Notes under the pieces: model-generated
Seen by the model: the letters and a program-made list of their open reading frames with translations, nothing else
Databases searched by the model: none
What the model was told of the DNA's origin: nothing
Shown: piece after piece, positions 1-10,720 of the stretch
How the letters are laid out: each line of letters opens with the position of its first letter
Position numbering within the stretch: position 1 is the first letter of the stretch
Program-made: the position numbers and the translations under genes
Assembly (NCBI RefSeq): GCF_000003605.2
Contig: NW_003141810.1
Location: 78,562-110,165 of the forward strand
Direction of reading: 5' to 3'
DNA from: Saccoglossus kowalevskii
Lineage: Eukaryota > Hemichordata > Enteropneusta > Harrimaniidae
DNA: 31,604 nt

Positions 1-1142
1 AATCTTAATATCAATATCAAGTGTTGCTTTGTTTCTGTGCTGTTTTATTTGACCTGAGTTGTAGTTTTTGTCATTTTTCGCTGTGGTGTGCCTGGTCGTG
101 GTGTGCTGTGCGGGATAGTAATATCACATCTCTTCTGTCGTGTTCTGTGACAAAATAAAAAGCAAGCCTGTTTCAATACTCCCAGCTTCTGTCCACCACT
201 CATACCAACCGATTCGGAAAGAAAAGATATTATGCCATTGAACTTAAATCATTAATGTGTCTACTGTGTCAACAAGAACATTAAAACTAGGGAGTATATA
301 AATCACGTGACCACAACGCATTGAGGATAACATTGTAGAAAATTATCCTATTAATCACTGCGTCTGTCAACTGAAATGAATATACCATTATTAGAAGTTA
401 TGAGGGGCCAAGAAATAAGTATCCCAGTAAATAAAGTGAAAAGATTTTCTGAAAATACTTCTCCAAACGAACATATATTGAATATTATAGCATGAATTCT
501 GCCTGTCTTTTCCATCTGTCGTGATGGTGGTTCGTATTATTATTTGATTAAATATTCATATAAGTCGGGCCCTCTACCGCTTCTATGACTTAAAAATGGC
601 GTAGTGGTGCGTAAACAATGTCGTTTAAATCTGGTTTTGTTGTTTCTCGTGATTCACAATATAGCAAATCTCCAAAGGAACAATACTTTTAACGGCAGTC
701 GGCCATAAATCAAAACATTACGACATTTACCTATTTACGTCCCCGAATCTCGCCTCGTCGCTAGCGGTCGCGACTTTTATCCAATATGTATTTAGAAACC
801 TTGTTTAGATTTGATAGAGAGTGTATTTTAGATTTGCTAATCAGCTAATCCCTGTCTCCGTTATTTCGTGGTACAGCTAATTTCAATTGTACGGAAAGAG
901 TGTCATTGTTTTAGGGGTTAACCATTATGAACTATGGGGGCTTGAAAAAAAAGATTAGAACAGCTTAACCATCCTCCAGAAATGATAGGTATTTGAACAA
1001 ATATCCGCACATTTGATATAGTACAGTTAAAAACCAGCAACATATAACCTTGATCAGTACAAAGGTTAAAACTAAATAAAGAAACAACGAACAAGTTCCT
1101 CTCCCAGCGATTGTAATGGTAAGCCCCTTACTATACCTACTT

Positions 1143-1493
1143 AGTAACTTGCAACACTGATAAAGACTCTCTGTTTTCGCCATTGTGAAATTCTTTCGTT
1201 TTTATGCAGAAAAACACAGTATTTTCACTAAGTAAAATCATATTCAAGACAAGTAAAAGGCAAAAATATCGAGAATATAGCAAATTATTCTATAATATTC
1301 TTGTTTAATCGGTAAGTATGAAAATTATGTATGTATGCATATGAATTATGAATTTGTTATGAATTATTTTTAATATAAATTTCTGAATTATTTTGTCAAA
1401 GTCATTTTTTCAGGACCCCCCGCCAAAAAAAAAGAAATAATTTCACAATGTCGAAAACAGAAAGTCTTTATCGTAGTGTTTTGCAATTACTCG
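1143..1493. mobile_element. 350-bp element with about 55-bp terminal inverted repeats
   Basis: The left arm (about 1143-1200) and right arm (about 1430-1493, reverse complement) align as TAACTTGCAACACT / TAATTGCAAAACACT, then GATAAAGACTCTCTGTTTTC / GATAAAGACTTTCTGTTTTC, then GCCATTGTGAAATT / GACATTGTGAAATT, ending in T-rich runs. The interior is AT-rich with no coding capacity. The structure fits a MITE or fold-back element. I could not identify a clean target-site duplication. Outward-reading peptides from both arms begin M-A/S-KTESLY, noted separately. Confidence 0.65.
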
Positions 1494-1614
1494 AAGAACA
1501 ACAATAAGGAAAGTTGTGCGTGAAGTATTTAACTGTAAACTGTCACGCTAGTGCACGATTGTCCCATGGAATGTCAACATTCTCACGTGCTAAACTTGAG
1601 AGACTGGCAATAAT

Positions 1615-1760
1615 TTAAAGGGCGGCAGTCGTCGTGCCGCGTCCTGTTCGATATGGGACTCATTGTTTATTTGGGTTTTGGGTCCCATGTTACGTAATAA
1701 ATATACAACGCGTGCATTAGTCGCGTTACATTCGAATATTGTTTTAATGGAATTGTGCGC
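1615..1760 (-). mobile_element. Partial TTAA MITE, 133-bp subfamily
   Basis: It begins TTAAAGGGCGGCAGTCGTCG and continues through the conserved CCGCGTCCTGTTCGATATGG GACTCAT block, i.e. the right end of the subfamily in inverted orientation. After about 1663 it is rearranged: fragments such as TGTTTATTTG and ATACAACGCGTG appear out of order, and no matching left terminus follows. The right boundary is approximate. Confidence 0.6.
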
Positions 1761-1953
1761 CTGGAAAAAATAATTTTACAAGTACTATTTTTCTACTCCT
1801 GCCCTCTACGTGTCAGGAATATCATTATTGCATAATGACGTAACAAGTTGCCCATGTGCCAATAAAGTGCAGTGTAATTGTCTACATATGGGGGACCCAT
1901 ATCGAGCTCGAAGCGTCACGATGAACTTCAATCTTTGGTAGATAAATTATGCA

Positions 1954-2086
1954 TTAAAGCGCAGTGGTCGTCGCGCAGCGCGTGTTCGAATTTCATGTAA
2001 ATAAACAATGTATTTTACATGCATTGTGTACGTCGCTATGAGTCCCATATTGAACAGGACGCGGCGCGACGACTGCCGCCCTTTAA
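1954..2086 (+). mobile_element. TTAA-flanked MITE, 133-bp subfamily, complete
   Basis: It begins TTAAAGCGCAGTGGTCGTCG and ends CGACGACTGCCGCCCTTTAA. Terminal inverted repeats of roughly 20 bp are imperfect, and TTAA on both ends is compatible with a TTAA target duplication (piggyBac-style, inferred). The interior carries CATGTAAATAAACAATGTAT and GCTATGAGTCCCATATTGAA. It is non-coding. The same 133-bp length recurs at 7080-7212. Confidence 0.8.
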
Positions 2087-2087
2087 C

Positions 2088-2222
2088 ATCGTCTCGTTTG
2101 GGGCGTTAATTACAAGTGCACGTGCGAACCAACTTATTTGGAATAGCAAACAGCTTTGGAAATCGAATCCACAACCTATGCTAAAGCGAGGCAATCTCTC
2201 TAACCACTGTCCCAGCGCTGCG
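2088..2222 (-). mobile_element. tRNA-derived SINE head, 5' fragment
   Basis: Reading the minus strand, CAGTGGTTAGAGAGATTGCC fits a Pol III A box and GGTTGTGGATTCGATTTCC a B box with tRNA-like spacing (about 50 bp between starts). The 3' portion is lost where the TTAA MITE begins at 2086. The pseudo-tRNA is too degraded for a functional tRNA: no matching acceptor stem is seen. The head resembles the one at 26525. Confidence 0.5.
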
Positions 2223-2949
2223 GTTATTGATTAATATGAATACAATCGCATGTTTAAATTAATTTCATTTACGGGGGAAAACGGGGAAAACACCTCGGCA
2301 AGATATTAAGTTTTCCAGTAAGCGCATGTAATTGGTATTCAATTTCGGTGAAGTTGACCCTCGTCGGATTGTTTTCAAACGCTACAACTAAATCGGCCAA
2401 CGGGCGTAATATCATGAACGTGATACGGGGTATCTTTGAATCTATTTGGAACTTCTCAGGTATGTTAAATGTTTTCATTGTCAAGCAAACATTAATCAAG
2501 TAGAAGCGAGCGTTCCATCGAACCGATTCTTTGTTCCGTGTTCGCTGCTTGACTTATCCTAGAGCACCAAAGATGAATGAGTTTATATTAACAATAGTTT
2601 GGGGTAATTTGTTTTCGACTTATATGAAGTGAAAATAAAAACAGCGTCTACCCTCGTACTGAGATCTTAACCTTGAATTTGACTGACTGAAATGGTTAAC
2701 GTTTCTACCAGTTTGTTGTATGGCAAGTCAGTTTACTACAATTTTTCAATAATTTTCTCTAAAGCGAGGCGAGTAATATATTTGATGAATGATTGATGAG
2801 AAACAATCTTCCCCATGCATACCATTATCGTTCATTAAAATTGTTTTTTAGTATAATCGTATTATCCCAATACTGAAACATACATACCGGGATATATAGC
2901 AAGGGGACATATTCGGCAATTGTTTTACACGTGCCTGACGTGAACCACT
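2223..2949. other. Unique AT-rich spacer
   Basis: No recognised gene is present. A 76-codon open frame on the minus strand (2269-2499) reads protein-like (KIPRITFMILRPLADLVVAF) but has no convincing splice sites or known motif. Confidence 0.4.
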
Positions 2950-3794
2950 TGTTCCAAATAGGAACTATTTGATGAATGTAGTTGAGGGTGTTAAATGTTA
3001 AAAGAAAATGGTATCTAGAAGTAACATGGTTATTAAACGATATCCAACAATATCATTCAGTTAACAAATGTGATAAATTAACCTCGGCACAAATGAAACA
3101 AATTGATTTGGGCATCAAGGATTTATTTCTAACAAGATGGAAAGGTGAGGTCCATAATGATAACCGCACCAAAGCAAATGAAAAAAAACGGCTTATCAAA
3201 TATGATTTAAATTTTGAACCATGTGTAGTCAAGCAAAAAAACTTTGAACTGCGTAGTGTGCTTACCCAATTCCGTCTTAGTGACCATAGTCTCAAAATTG
3301 AAATAAGTTGTCATAACAAATTCCTTTAAACAACAGAGTTTGTGACATGTGTAACAAAGGTCTAATTGAGGATGAAATGCACTTTCTAATGGAATGCAAC
3401 AAATATAATGAGTTGTGTACTAATCTGTTCAATAAAGCTAAGGATATGATCCCAGAATTTGAAAATAAACCTGCAGAGAAAAAAAATCATGGAACTGTTA
3501 CAGAATGAAAACATTGTTATACCAGTAGCACAGTTCATAAGTAAAAGTTTGAAGTCAGGAAGCAGGATCTTAGTTGACATTTTAATGCCTGCTGTCAGTA
3601 ATATTAACTTTTACTTTTTTTCTCTGTTATGACAAATTTTACCTATTTCCAATTATTTTAGTAATCTAACATTATTTAGTAATTTAGTGGTGTTGTATTT
3701 TGTTATCTCGTATATATCTTTTTGTCTTGTACCTTGTAACCATTGCCTTCCCCCCGGGATTGTATGACAGTCAATAAGTAAATAAATAAATATT
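2950..3794 (+). mobile_element. LINE 3' fragment (C-terminal ORF2 region plus 3' UTR)
   Basis: This is a 5'-truncated non-LTR retrotransposon. Coding sequence runs from about 2982 to 3632. Recognisable blocks are IKDLFLTRWKGEVHND, then LNFEPCV and the LTQFRLSDHSLKIEI block common at the end of many invertebrate LINE reverse-transcriptase proteins, and a terminal zinc-knuckle-like motif C-X2-C-X10-H-X4-C (CDMCNKGLIEDEMHFLMEC). The copy is broken: the frame shifts by one base near 3325 and shifts back within the A8 run at 3479-3486. The 3' UTR (from about 3633) is T-rich and ends with CCCCCCGGGATTGTATGACAG followed by an AATA-type tail (about 3775-3794), marking the 3' terminus. The polymerase core lies outside this fragment, so no activity is possible. 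The clade (CR1/I/RTE-like) cannot be fixed from the tail alone. Confidence 0.75.
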
Positions 3795-5075
3795 CGATTT
3801 GCCAGCTATAATGTTTCTGTGTCGACTAATGCCTTGTAATACCCGTCTACCATTCTCTCTGTTGTGTTCGAACTTTTTAACGAACTATAGTAGACCTCCG
3901 CTGAGGAAAAAAATGTGCCGATTAAAGCACAACAACTTTCGTATATTATGATTGCATCCCTTACAGCATTATATCCACCGCCGACTCGGAGATCACACTG
4001 TCAACGTGAATTACGTCACGTTGTCTTTGAGTGATAAAAATTCACTTTGTTGATACATTTGATCATTGGTAATAGTTGCTAACTGCTAACAGAAATATTT
4101 TATGTCAAATCGAAGTATACAATATGTTCTACTATACTTACAATTATGTCTTAGTTCTTCCATAATTGAAGTGAATAGAATGTCGCTTCTATTTTTACTT
4201 AAAAATGTGATACTAACCAGAGAAGAAAGAACCACGCACGCGAAAAAGAAAATGTTAATACAGAACAATTAACTTTTGTTGCTGCACTGAAGTGGAAACA
4301 GTATTGTCGGACTGATTCACAATATTGTCAAATTCTCATTAATAGTGTTTTGTAAATAGTTCACCGGGCGTTCTACAGTACACATGTGAAAACCAGTTCT
4401 CAAGAGACCATTAACGATTATTGATTAATTGGTCAGACTTTCTATACGCTGTCTCAAATTATTGACGACCTGCTTCCAATAAATCACACTTCAGTCTCGA
4501 GACCATACAGCACGTACATTACTGAAGTATGTTCTCGGCTCCCCGCTGCTAAAAAAATAAGTGCATATTTCTTTGAATGACGGGAAAATCATCGTTTACG
4601 TTTTAAACCGCCCTGTCTCCGAGTAAATGTTACGAATGACATCTTCTATGTTTTCTGTCATTCGAGTAGGGTTGGTCTCACGTCTTTCATACTAGAAACA
4701 TTCGATCGCCAAAAAGTTGCTTTTACAAAATATTAAACGTTTGGTTAGTAGCAAACCTGCGTATAAAATATTTTTTTTTATTTTTTGGCAATGTTTGTAA
4801 ATAATTTAATTTTAAATTATCGGTAGCACAATGCAAACGAAATCATATATATATCATACTAAGATTGAATTGAAAATGGATAATGCGTAGACGTTGAAGT
4901 GATGTAACAACTACATGTTCCCAGACTGGATATTTGTCTTATATGTCTCACTTGATTGTTTTGTGAGCGCGTAGCCTGATTTGAATACAACGCGTACGGA
5001 TACCTTGCATTATTCGAGTCACTCTATCAGTATTTCAAGGTTTCGCGGCGACGGTTTATAGATAATAATGTCATC
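3795..5075. other. Spacer without identifiable genes
   Basis: AT-rich unique sequence. The only structured item is a short perfect hairpin, CAACGTGA / TCACGTTG with a 6-nt loop, at 4002-4023. No exon, RNA gene or transposon end is recognised. Confidence 0.4.
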
Positions 5076-5110
5076 CGTTATGTTATGTTATGTTATGTTA
5101 TGTTATGTTG
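5076..5110 (+). repeat. (TTATG)n microsatellite
   Basis: About six to seven uninterrupted copies of the pentamer TTATG. It is flanked by unique sequence and lies in no gene. Confidence 0.95.
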
Positions 5111-5770
5111 TCTGGTGTAGAGTCGGTTATTCTGTTCTAGTTTAATATCAACTTATGAATGTATGGCAGCGATCCGTATGGATGTTTGTAGAGTAATGTG
5201 ATCGCTATACCCGACCGAGTTTCAGTACGAATGTAAATAGATATTCGCAGCGCTGTTCGGAACACTAGTCTATGTTCACAAATGGAGATTCGTGCCAGCT
5301 TGCTCGATGATGTGTAGGGCAAAATACCATAACGGTGTTGGCTATTGTACTCACCTGTCAATACGTGTGTGTTTAGCGCTTTCAGTCGCCCATGCGTTTG
5401 GCCACACGAACTAAGGCACCAACCCCTGGCTTATACTTCGCCATATACCGGCACACTGGACTCGAGTGTTTACCGGGTGAATCTCCTGGGACAACTATAA
5501 TCACAGTCTCTTTTCTTGAGAATTAGATCGCCCAGTGGTTATTCGGGCGTTAGAATGGGAAGGTTAACCTATGTACTTCTTAAGAGTCCTCGGGTCAAGG
5601 AAGAGTTCGCTTGTTAGTCCCGTGGTGTGTGGTTAGGCGTTACCATGGAGGGTAGCCATCAGTCGATTGACATCTCGATAGCCGTATACAATGTAGGTAC
5701 ACAGTGGCACGTAAACCGGTTCTCCGTTACCCGACCTGAAAACAAAACCCCGTCCTCTCCTGCTGGCTTT

Positions 5771-5814
5771 CTGATTGACTGACTGACTGACTGACTGACT
5801 GACTGACTGACTGA
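5771..5814 (+). repeat. (GACT)n microsatellite
   Basis: About ten near-perfect copies of the tetramer GACT/CTGA. On the minus strand it would read as a Ser-Val-Ser-Gln repeat, an artefact of the repeat and not a gene. Confidence 0.95.
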
Positions 5815-7079
5815 TTCTAGCTTTACGTCACGTCTGCATTCAACACAACAGCTTCGGACATATGTTATTCCCTGGCACAGTCGTAGTGTTCGTGCGGGTG
5901 TCTGTATTCTGAAACTACTCGATCCAACACTCCAAGATGTTCTTACAAATACGCTATCACACGTACACTTAAGATCACTGTTGTTCGTCAAACACACGTC
6001 ATATTACATAACCCACGCACGTTTACTCCGCTTTCAACGTCGCCGTGTGTAATCATACCCCTAACGTAGTTATTCTTCAAGACTGTACGATTACTTATAA
6101 AGTACAGACATCCTCGCTTATTGCAGTACGTCACATCTCTAGCGCATAAAAGCGATGATCTAAATTGCGAAAAGCCTATATACGAAGTAAAAAACGCCAT
6201 TGTGTGCAATCATTGGGCGGGTATTCAGTCTTTTCAGCAAACCTTTACGAGTACCGTCGATTCTCCCTTGATGTGAGAACTGTATTATTCCGCGTACTAT
6301 GCTTGGGTGGTTCGCTACAAAGACATCTTTTCTGTCACTGTATAATATAAAAAAAAAACTCATTGAGAACAATTTTTTCCCGAAACGCCTTTATCTCAGG
6401 CAAACTGCTCAATTCCGCGATATAGTGATCGTAGAATGAAAATGTTTACAATGGTGTTTTTCGAGTTGTTCGAGTCGGAATAACATCGATATGTTTGTTT
6501 GTTTGTTTGTAATCGACAATACGGCGTCCATGGGCGTGGTGTCTTGTTTTGCACGACAACCTACGTCACGTTTAACATTGCTCGCGTGAAAGAGTGCGTA
6601 CCAAAGGTCCCAGTAACACAATATACTCGGAAAACAATGTAAAACAGTAATTAAAATGTAACTGTATTCATCACAAATATTTGTCGATATGCAAAATAAT
6701 ATGTCCTGTCATCGAGAAGTGGGTTATTAATACTATCAGGTAAATTAAAAGTATGGATATTTGTTTTATATCGTGTAGATACAGTTTCCTGTCGTTAAAA
6801 GTGTTTAATTTCAACCGACTACCGTACATATTGCATCATATTTAAATTATATCATGTATTTTGTAACACTGGTATTTGAAAATATTTCATAAAATATATT
6901 TTAAAAAAACTACCAATTTCCAATTGATATAAAACACGTATTTGCACGGTACGTACGTTTTATAAACTGAAATAAATCCGGGTACTATGTATTAATTATA
7001 AATCCAGAAAGTGGTTCCCAACAAACCAGACATTTCCATAAAGACCAGAAGTTTAAATTGAGATATTCAGCAAGTTAAC
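5815..7079. other. Spacer with short simple repeats
   Basis: Contains a (TGTT)n run at about 6492-6511 and an A9 run near 6350. Several 60-75 codon open frames overlap on both strands with no recognisable motif, so they are treated as chance. Confidence 0.4.
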
Positions 7080-7212
7080 TTAAACGGCGGTGGTCGTCGC
7101 GCCGCGTCCTGTTCGATATGGGACTCATAGCGACGTATACAACGCGTTTAAAATACATTGTTTATTTACATGAAAACCAAACACGCGCTGCGCGACGACC
7201 ACCTCGCTTTAA
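7080..7212 (-). mobile_element. TTAA-flanked MITE, 133-bp subfamily, complete
   Basis: Inverted relative to 1954-2086: TTAAACGGCGGTGGTCGTCG at left, the GATATGGGACTCATAGCGAC block, then ATACATTGTTTATTTACATG and a right end CGACGACCACCTCGCTTTAA. It has exactly the same length (133 bp including both TTAA) as the 1954 copy, and TTAA at both edges. Non-coding. Confidence 0.8.
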
Positions 7213-8278
7213 GAGACACGCGACGTTGATAAGACCAAGCATTAATACTTTATACTTAATCTTTTTGAGCTAGCAGGATATGTGTGAATCAGTTGTCGGC
7301 AGGTCAGCGATAAATCAAATTTAAATACTAAACAACGAGACCATCGAGACCAGCGCGCTCCGCCTTGTGCTTGACCAAGAAATGTCCGTGCATTAACTAA
7401 CTGTATTTTTTGTTTTGTTTTTTTCATATCAAGAATTAAAAATGTATACTTTTATTGGAATACGAATAAATATGAACACAAATGATAACCATGATGACGT
7501 CAACTGAGGTGCTCGGACAACAATATCATGTCACACACAGAAACAACAAATAGTCGTAGCGGGGGCAACCAACAACGTATTCATTAGTAACGAGTATTGC
7601 ACAATCGTGCATAACACGGTAATTTCGTGTAAAAGTAGGTCAAATTTTGACCTTCTCAATAAGTTTAATTTTTTACCACTCGTGTGTTCAGTTTGTTTAT
7701 TATCCAGTTTTAGATAAAATTTAACATCATCTTTTGTTACTATATCGACTCCAACCGTTTCCGGTGAAGAACATTGAATGATGGCTGGGAATAATTCTAC
7801 AATTAAGGGCTTTATGTTCATAAACAAAACACATTATATTAGAAAATTATAGCAATATTATCCTTAAAAACATCCAGTTTAAAACCAAGTTGAAGGATAA
7901 CAATAATTTAACCAGTCACAGTTTTTACCCCCCCCCCCCCCCGAATGTATAATGCTCAACCCTTAATTTAGCATAAAACGTACAGACCCTTTAATATCCA
8001 TCGACATACCTCGGAGTCCTTAGATTATGATTAATAATCTGATATCATAATAATAATAATAATCTATTCTTAGATTTTTGAAAATGTATGACCTACAATG
8101 TCTGTCATGACAGGTAAAATACACTCTGGTGCACGGTGTATTGTATTACACATGTACGTGTAGGTATTGTCGATTGAACCACCGCGTGCGATGAATAAGC
8201 AATGAGTTCCTCCTATCTTACCAATGTAAGGAGTTTTACGTATTTTGAATGTGAAATACACACCTTGTAATCAAGCAA
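7213..8278. other. Spacer with C16 tract and (TAA)n
   Basis: Holds a pure C16 run at about 7928-7943, an (ATA)n run at about 8048-8064, and a perfect CRE palindrome TGACGTCA at 7495-7502. A 98-codon minus-strand frame (7531-7827) includes a protein-like part (ETVGVDIVTKDDVKFYLKL) with a possible donor GTAAAA, but it is unrecognised. Confidence 0.4.
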
Positions 8279-8442
8279 TTAAAGCGGGTAAGTCGTCACC
8301 TACGCATGCGTCAGATGGCCATAGCGTGTCATTGTTTACAAACAAGTGTCTACCCATGAGCCTTTGCGTTCTTAGCGTGTGTTGTTATCATCGCGTGGGA
8401 CTCAATTCCCGCGCGTGAGCAGATGACGACCTTCCCGCTTTA
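8279..8442 (+). mobile_element. TTAA-flanked MITE, 160-bp subfamily
   Basis: Ends are TTAAAGCGGGTAAGTCGTCA and GATGACGACCTTCCCGCTTTAA (reverse-complement compatible, about 20-25 bp imperfect TIR). The interior has CATAGCGTGTCATTGTTTAC and TGGGACTCAATTCCCGCGCG. The terminal GTCGTC block sits at the same distance from TTAA as in the other subfamilies. Non-coding. Confidence 0.8.
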
Positions 8443-8724
8443 ACGCACAGTTCTCACAGCGACACGCGTCTAGCATGAACTGGTTCCCATGTCAAGTTGC
8501 CGTGTAGACTTGTGATGCAGTCCGGAAAATATAGAGAAAAAAAAAACACATAGAACAAATCTCATCTGATTTTTCACGTAGTGTTTACCAACCGCGTATC
8601 TGTGTTTGTCACCGTTTTATTAAATGGACATCAACCACTTGTATGTTGTACGCTGTTGTGTATTTTTAGCTCTAATTCAGTGGTAACACAAATACTACTT
8701 ATTACCTGCTGGCACCTGCAGAAT

Positions 8725-8920
8725 GGCGTTGTGTTTCACTTTGGCCGTGTACGTACGCAACCCCGGCGTTATGTTGCACTTTGGCCGTGTACGTACGCAA
8801 CCCCGGCGTTGTGTTGCACTTTGGCCGTGTACGTACGCAACCCCGGCGTTGTGTTGCACTTTGGCCGTGTACGTACGCAACCCCGGCGTTGTGTTGCAAT
8901 TTGGCCGTGTACGTACGCAG
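8725..8920 (+). repeat. 40-bp tandem array (about 4.9 units)
   Basis: Units start at 8725, 8765, 8805, 8845 and 8885 (last one partial). Each has GGCGTTGTGTTGCACTTTGG followed by CCGTGTACGTACGCAACCCC. Only three or so substitutions separate the units, so the array is young. A GTACGTAC palindrome lies in every unit. Because 40 is not a multiple of 3 and the unit lacks stops, several frames stay open on both strands. These open frames are by-products of the repeat, not genes. Confidence 0.95.
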
Positions 8921-9380
8921 CAGTTATGATGAAATTGCCACGCACTATAGTAGTACTACACTAAAATACTATAATAAAAAATACGTTCCCTGCTAACTAT
9001 ATTTACCCTCTAAGTTTTTTTGTGTTCTATTTATCTGAAGCAAGTCGCTTTGAATCAAAGAACTACAATTTCAACGAATAATTTACATTTCTGTTGAATA
9101 AAGTTTAGCTATAAACCCGTAATTTCTTTTGTATATGAAAACGAGAGGTGATTAAACTCACTTTCGACCTTTACGTCAACGTACGCTTAATGCGTACGTA
9201 AAAAAAAACAATTCAGAATTTCTCGCACCATAAATCGAATTAAGTTTCGTCCGCATGTCTCCATTAGTCGGCAATACGTCTGTGAATTGTCGTAATCAGT
9301 GACGTCAACGTCTGAAAGTAATATCGATGGCCGAGTGGCCGTTCACCTCCATCGCGAGCTGATCGTAAAATATACCTTTT
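8921..9380. other. Spacer after the tandem array
   Basis: No gene recognised. It contains an 8-bp-arm hairpin ACGTACGC/GCGTACGT at 9179-9199, echoing the ACGTACGC core of the adjacent array, and a perfect TGACGTCA at 9300-9307. Confidence 0.4.
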
Positions 9381-9586
9381 CTAAAAGTCGCGCCCCTTAC
9401 AACAGTCGTTTCTTGTATTGTTTTTTTTTTTTACAAAGATCATTCAAAGCGTCAACATAGATTTTATATACAGTCGTTCACCAGGAAAGATTGTATATTC
9501 CAGATACAAACGTATATACAAATAAACATGCACGTGTGCGTCATTTGACGTCATAGAAGGGACCCTCACTAGAGGGCGCAACTTAG
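9381..9586 (+). mobile_element. MITE with CGCGCCC terminal repeats, CRE and CTCF-like motif
   Basis: The left end CTAAAAGTCGCGCCCCTTAC matches the reverse complement of the right end, CTAAGTTGCGCCCTCTAGTG, with a few differences. Near the right end are TGACGTCA (9546-9553) and TCACTAGAGGGCGC (9566-9579), which fits the CTCF core CCASYAGRKGGCRS except for its first base. A related copy lies at 21236-21410. The interiors are diverged, so the copies are old. Non-coding. Confidence 0.55.
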
Positions 9587-9800
9587 GGTGTATTGTATCG
9601 TGGGCTGTTTGTCAGTCATTTGTTTTGCATTCTTGTACTTGGACATAACCTAAATGACTATGAATTGGGGTATTATTTGGATATGTCTTTTCTACTATCC
9701 CATAACATGTATAGTGTGTGGCAAGTGACTCTGTGTAACGAACAGTAACGTGTCACACATTGCTATTGACTAGTGTAATAGCAAGATACGTTGAACGAAA

Positions 9801-9955
9801 TTAAAGCGGGAGGGTCGTCACCTGCGCACGCGCGGGAATTGAGTCCCAAGCGAAGATAACAACACACGCTAAAACGCAAAGGTTGACGCTTGTTTGTAAA
9901 CAATGACACGCTATGGCCATATGACGCATGTGCAGGTGACGACTCCCCGCTTTAA
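9801..9955 (-). mobile_element. TTAA-flanked MITE, 160-bp subfamily (inverted copy)
   Basis: This is the reverse-oriented relative of 8279-8442: TTAAAGCGGGAGGGTCGTCA at left, then CGCGGGAATTGAGTCCCAAG, TAACAACACACGCTAA, GTTTGTAAACAATGACACGC and a right end GGTGACGACTCCCCGCTTTAA. The two copies lie only about 1.36 kb apart in opposite orientation, so a transcript across both could pair over roughly 150 bp. Confidence 0.8.
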
Positions 9956-10521
9956 GGTTTTGAGGCGATGATATTTTCTCAGCATACTAGTATAACAACG
10001 CTACTCATCATAACCAGAAAAAAATAATTGACGCTTATAACATTGCCACATTTTGTGTATAGAGGATTGTAATGTGTAATATCATCGGATATGACACGTA
10101 GCATGCAGGAAGAAGTGCAGACATTGGCGACCATTTGTAGCATTATTGCTGGTACGTCCGATTGATCGATCATGCATACACGTAACAGCCATGATGGTGG
10201 GTGATATGCGATACACAAAAGCAGTACGGTGTTGTTTCAGTCAATGTCAGACTAACTGGCAACATTACAGTTATTGCACACTCGATAGCCGGATATCTCA
10301 ATGTAGAATAATCGTCAAGTTATATCCAGAATGCAGAATGCATAGGAACGTATACGGTTAAATTGTGTTGCTATAGAGGTACACAAAAAGTTACCCTTAA
10401 ACGACTTCGAGTTCATGTCACAGTATTATGAACAGTTATTGGAACTTTTCAACCCAAATTTATTTTAAATTTACATGTTGAAGATAAAAGTATGAATGTA
10501 ACTTATGATGAGCACAAATGA
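9956..10521. other. Spacer without identifiable genes
   Basis: Unique sequence with two overlapping short open frames on opposite strands, neither with a known motif. Confidence 0.4.
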
Positions 10522-10720
10522 TTAAAAGGACCGTGGTTGTCGCACCGTGTCCTATTCGATATAAAACCATAACGAAGTACGCAGCGCGTGTTTGAATTTC
10601 ATGTGAACAGACAATGTATTTTACACGCGTTGTGTACCTCGCTATGAGTCCCATATCGAACAGGACGCGACGCGACAGCCATTTAAAGGGCGGCGGTCGT
10701 CGCATAGCGCGTATTCGAAC
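10522..10720 (+). mobile_element. Composite TTAA MITE (133-bp subfamily, chimeric)
   Basis: 10522-10686 begins TTAAAAGGACCGTGGTTGTC and ends ACAGCCATTTAA. Its first 60 bases match the right end of the subfamily in inverted orientation. They join abruptly to the forward interior (CAGCGCGTGTTTGAATTTCATG), with the GCTATGAGTCCCATATCGAA block following. Directly abutting is another terminus, TTAAAGGGCGGCGGTCGTCG to about 10720. The order implies nested or recombined copies. Confidence 0.65.

Noticed and set aside
2269-2499. Protein-like 76-codon minus-strand frame
   Set aside because: No convincing acceptor or donor, no recognised family, and length within chance for this composition. Kept only as a note in the spacer entry.
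5659-5997. 112-codon minus-strand frame with Ser-Val-Ser-Gln repeats
   Set aside because: It is created by the GACT microsatellite; the flanking residues show no known motif.
7531-7827. 98-codon minus-strand frame with a reasonable donor
   Set aside because: I could not match it to any family, the upstream acceptor is poor and codons are simply AT-rich. A protein search would decide.
8581-8996. Overlapping 60-127 codon open frames on both strands over the 40-bp array
   Set aside because: A stop-free unit whose length is not divisible by 3 keeps several frames open at once; the peptides are repeat artefacts.
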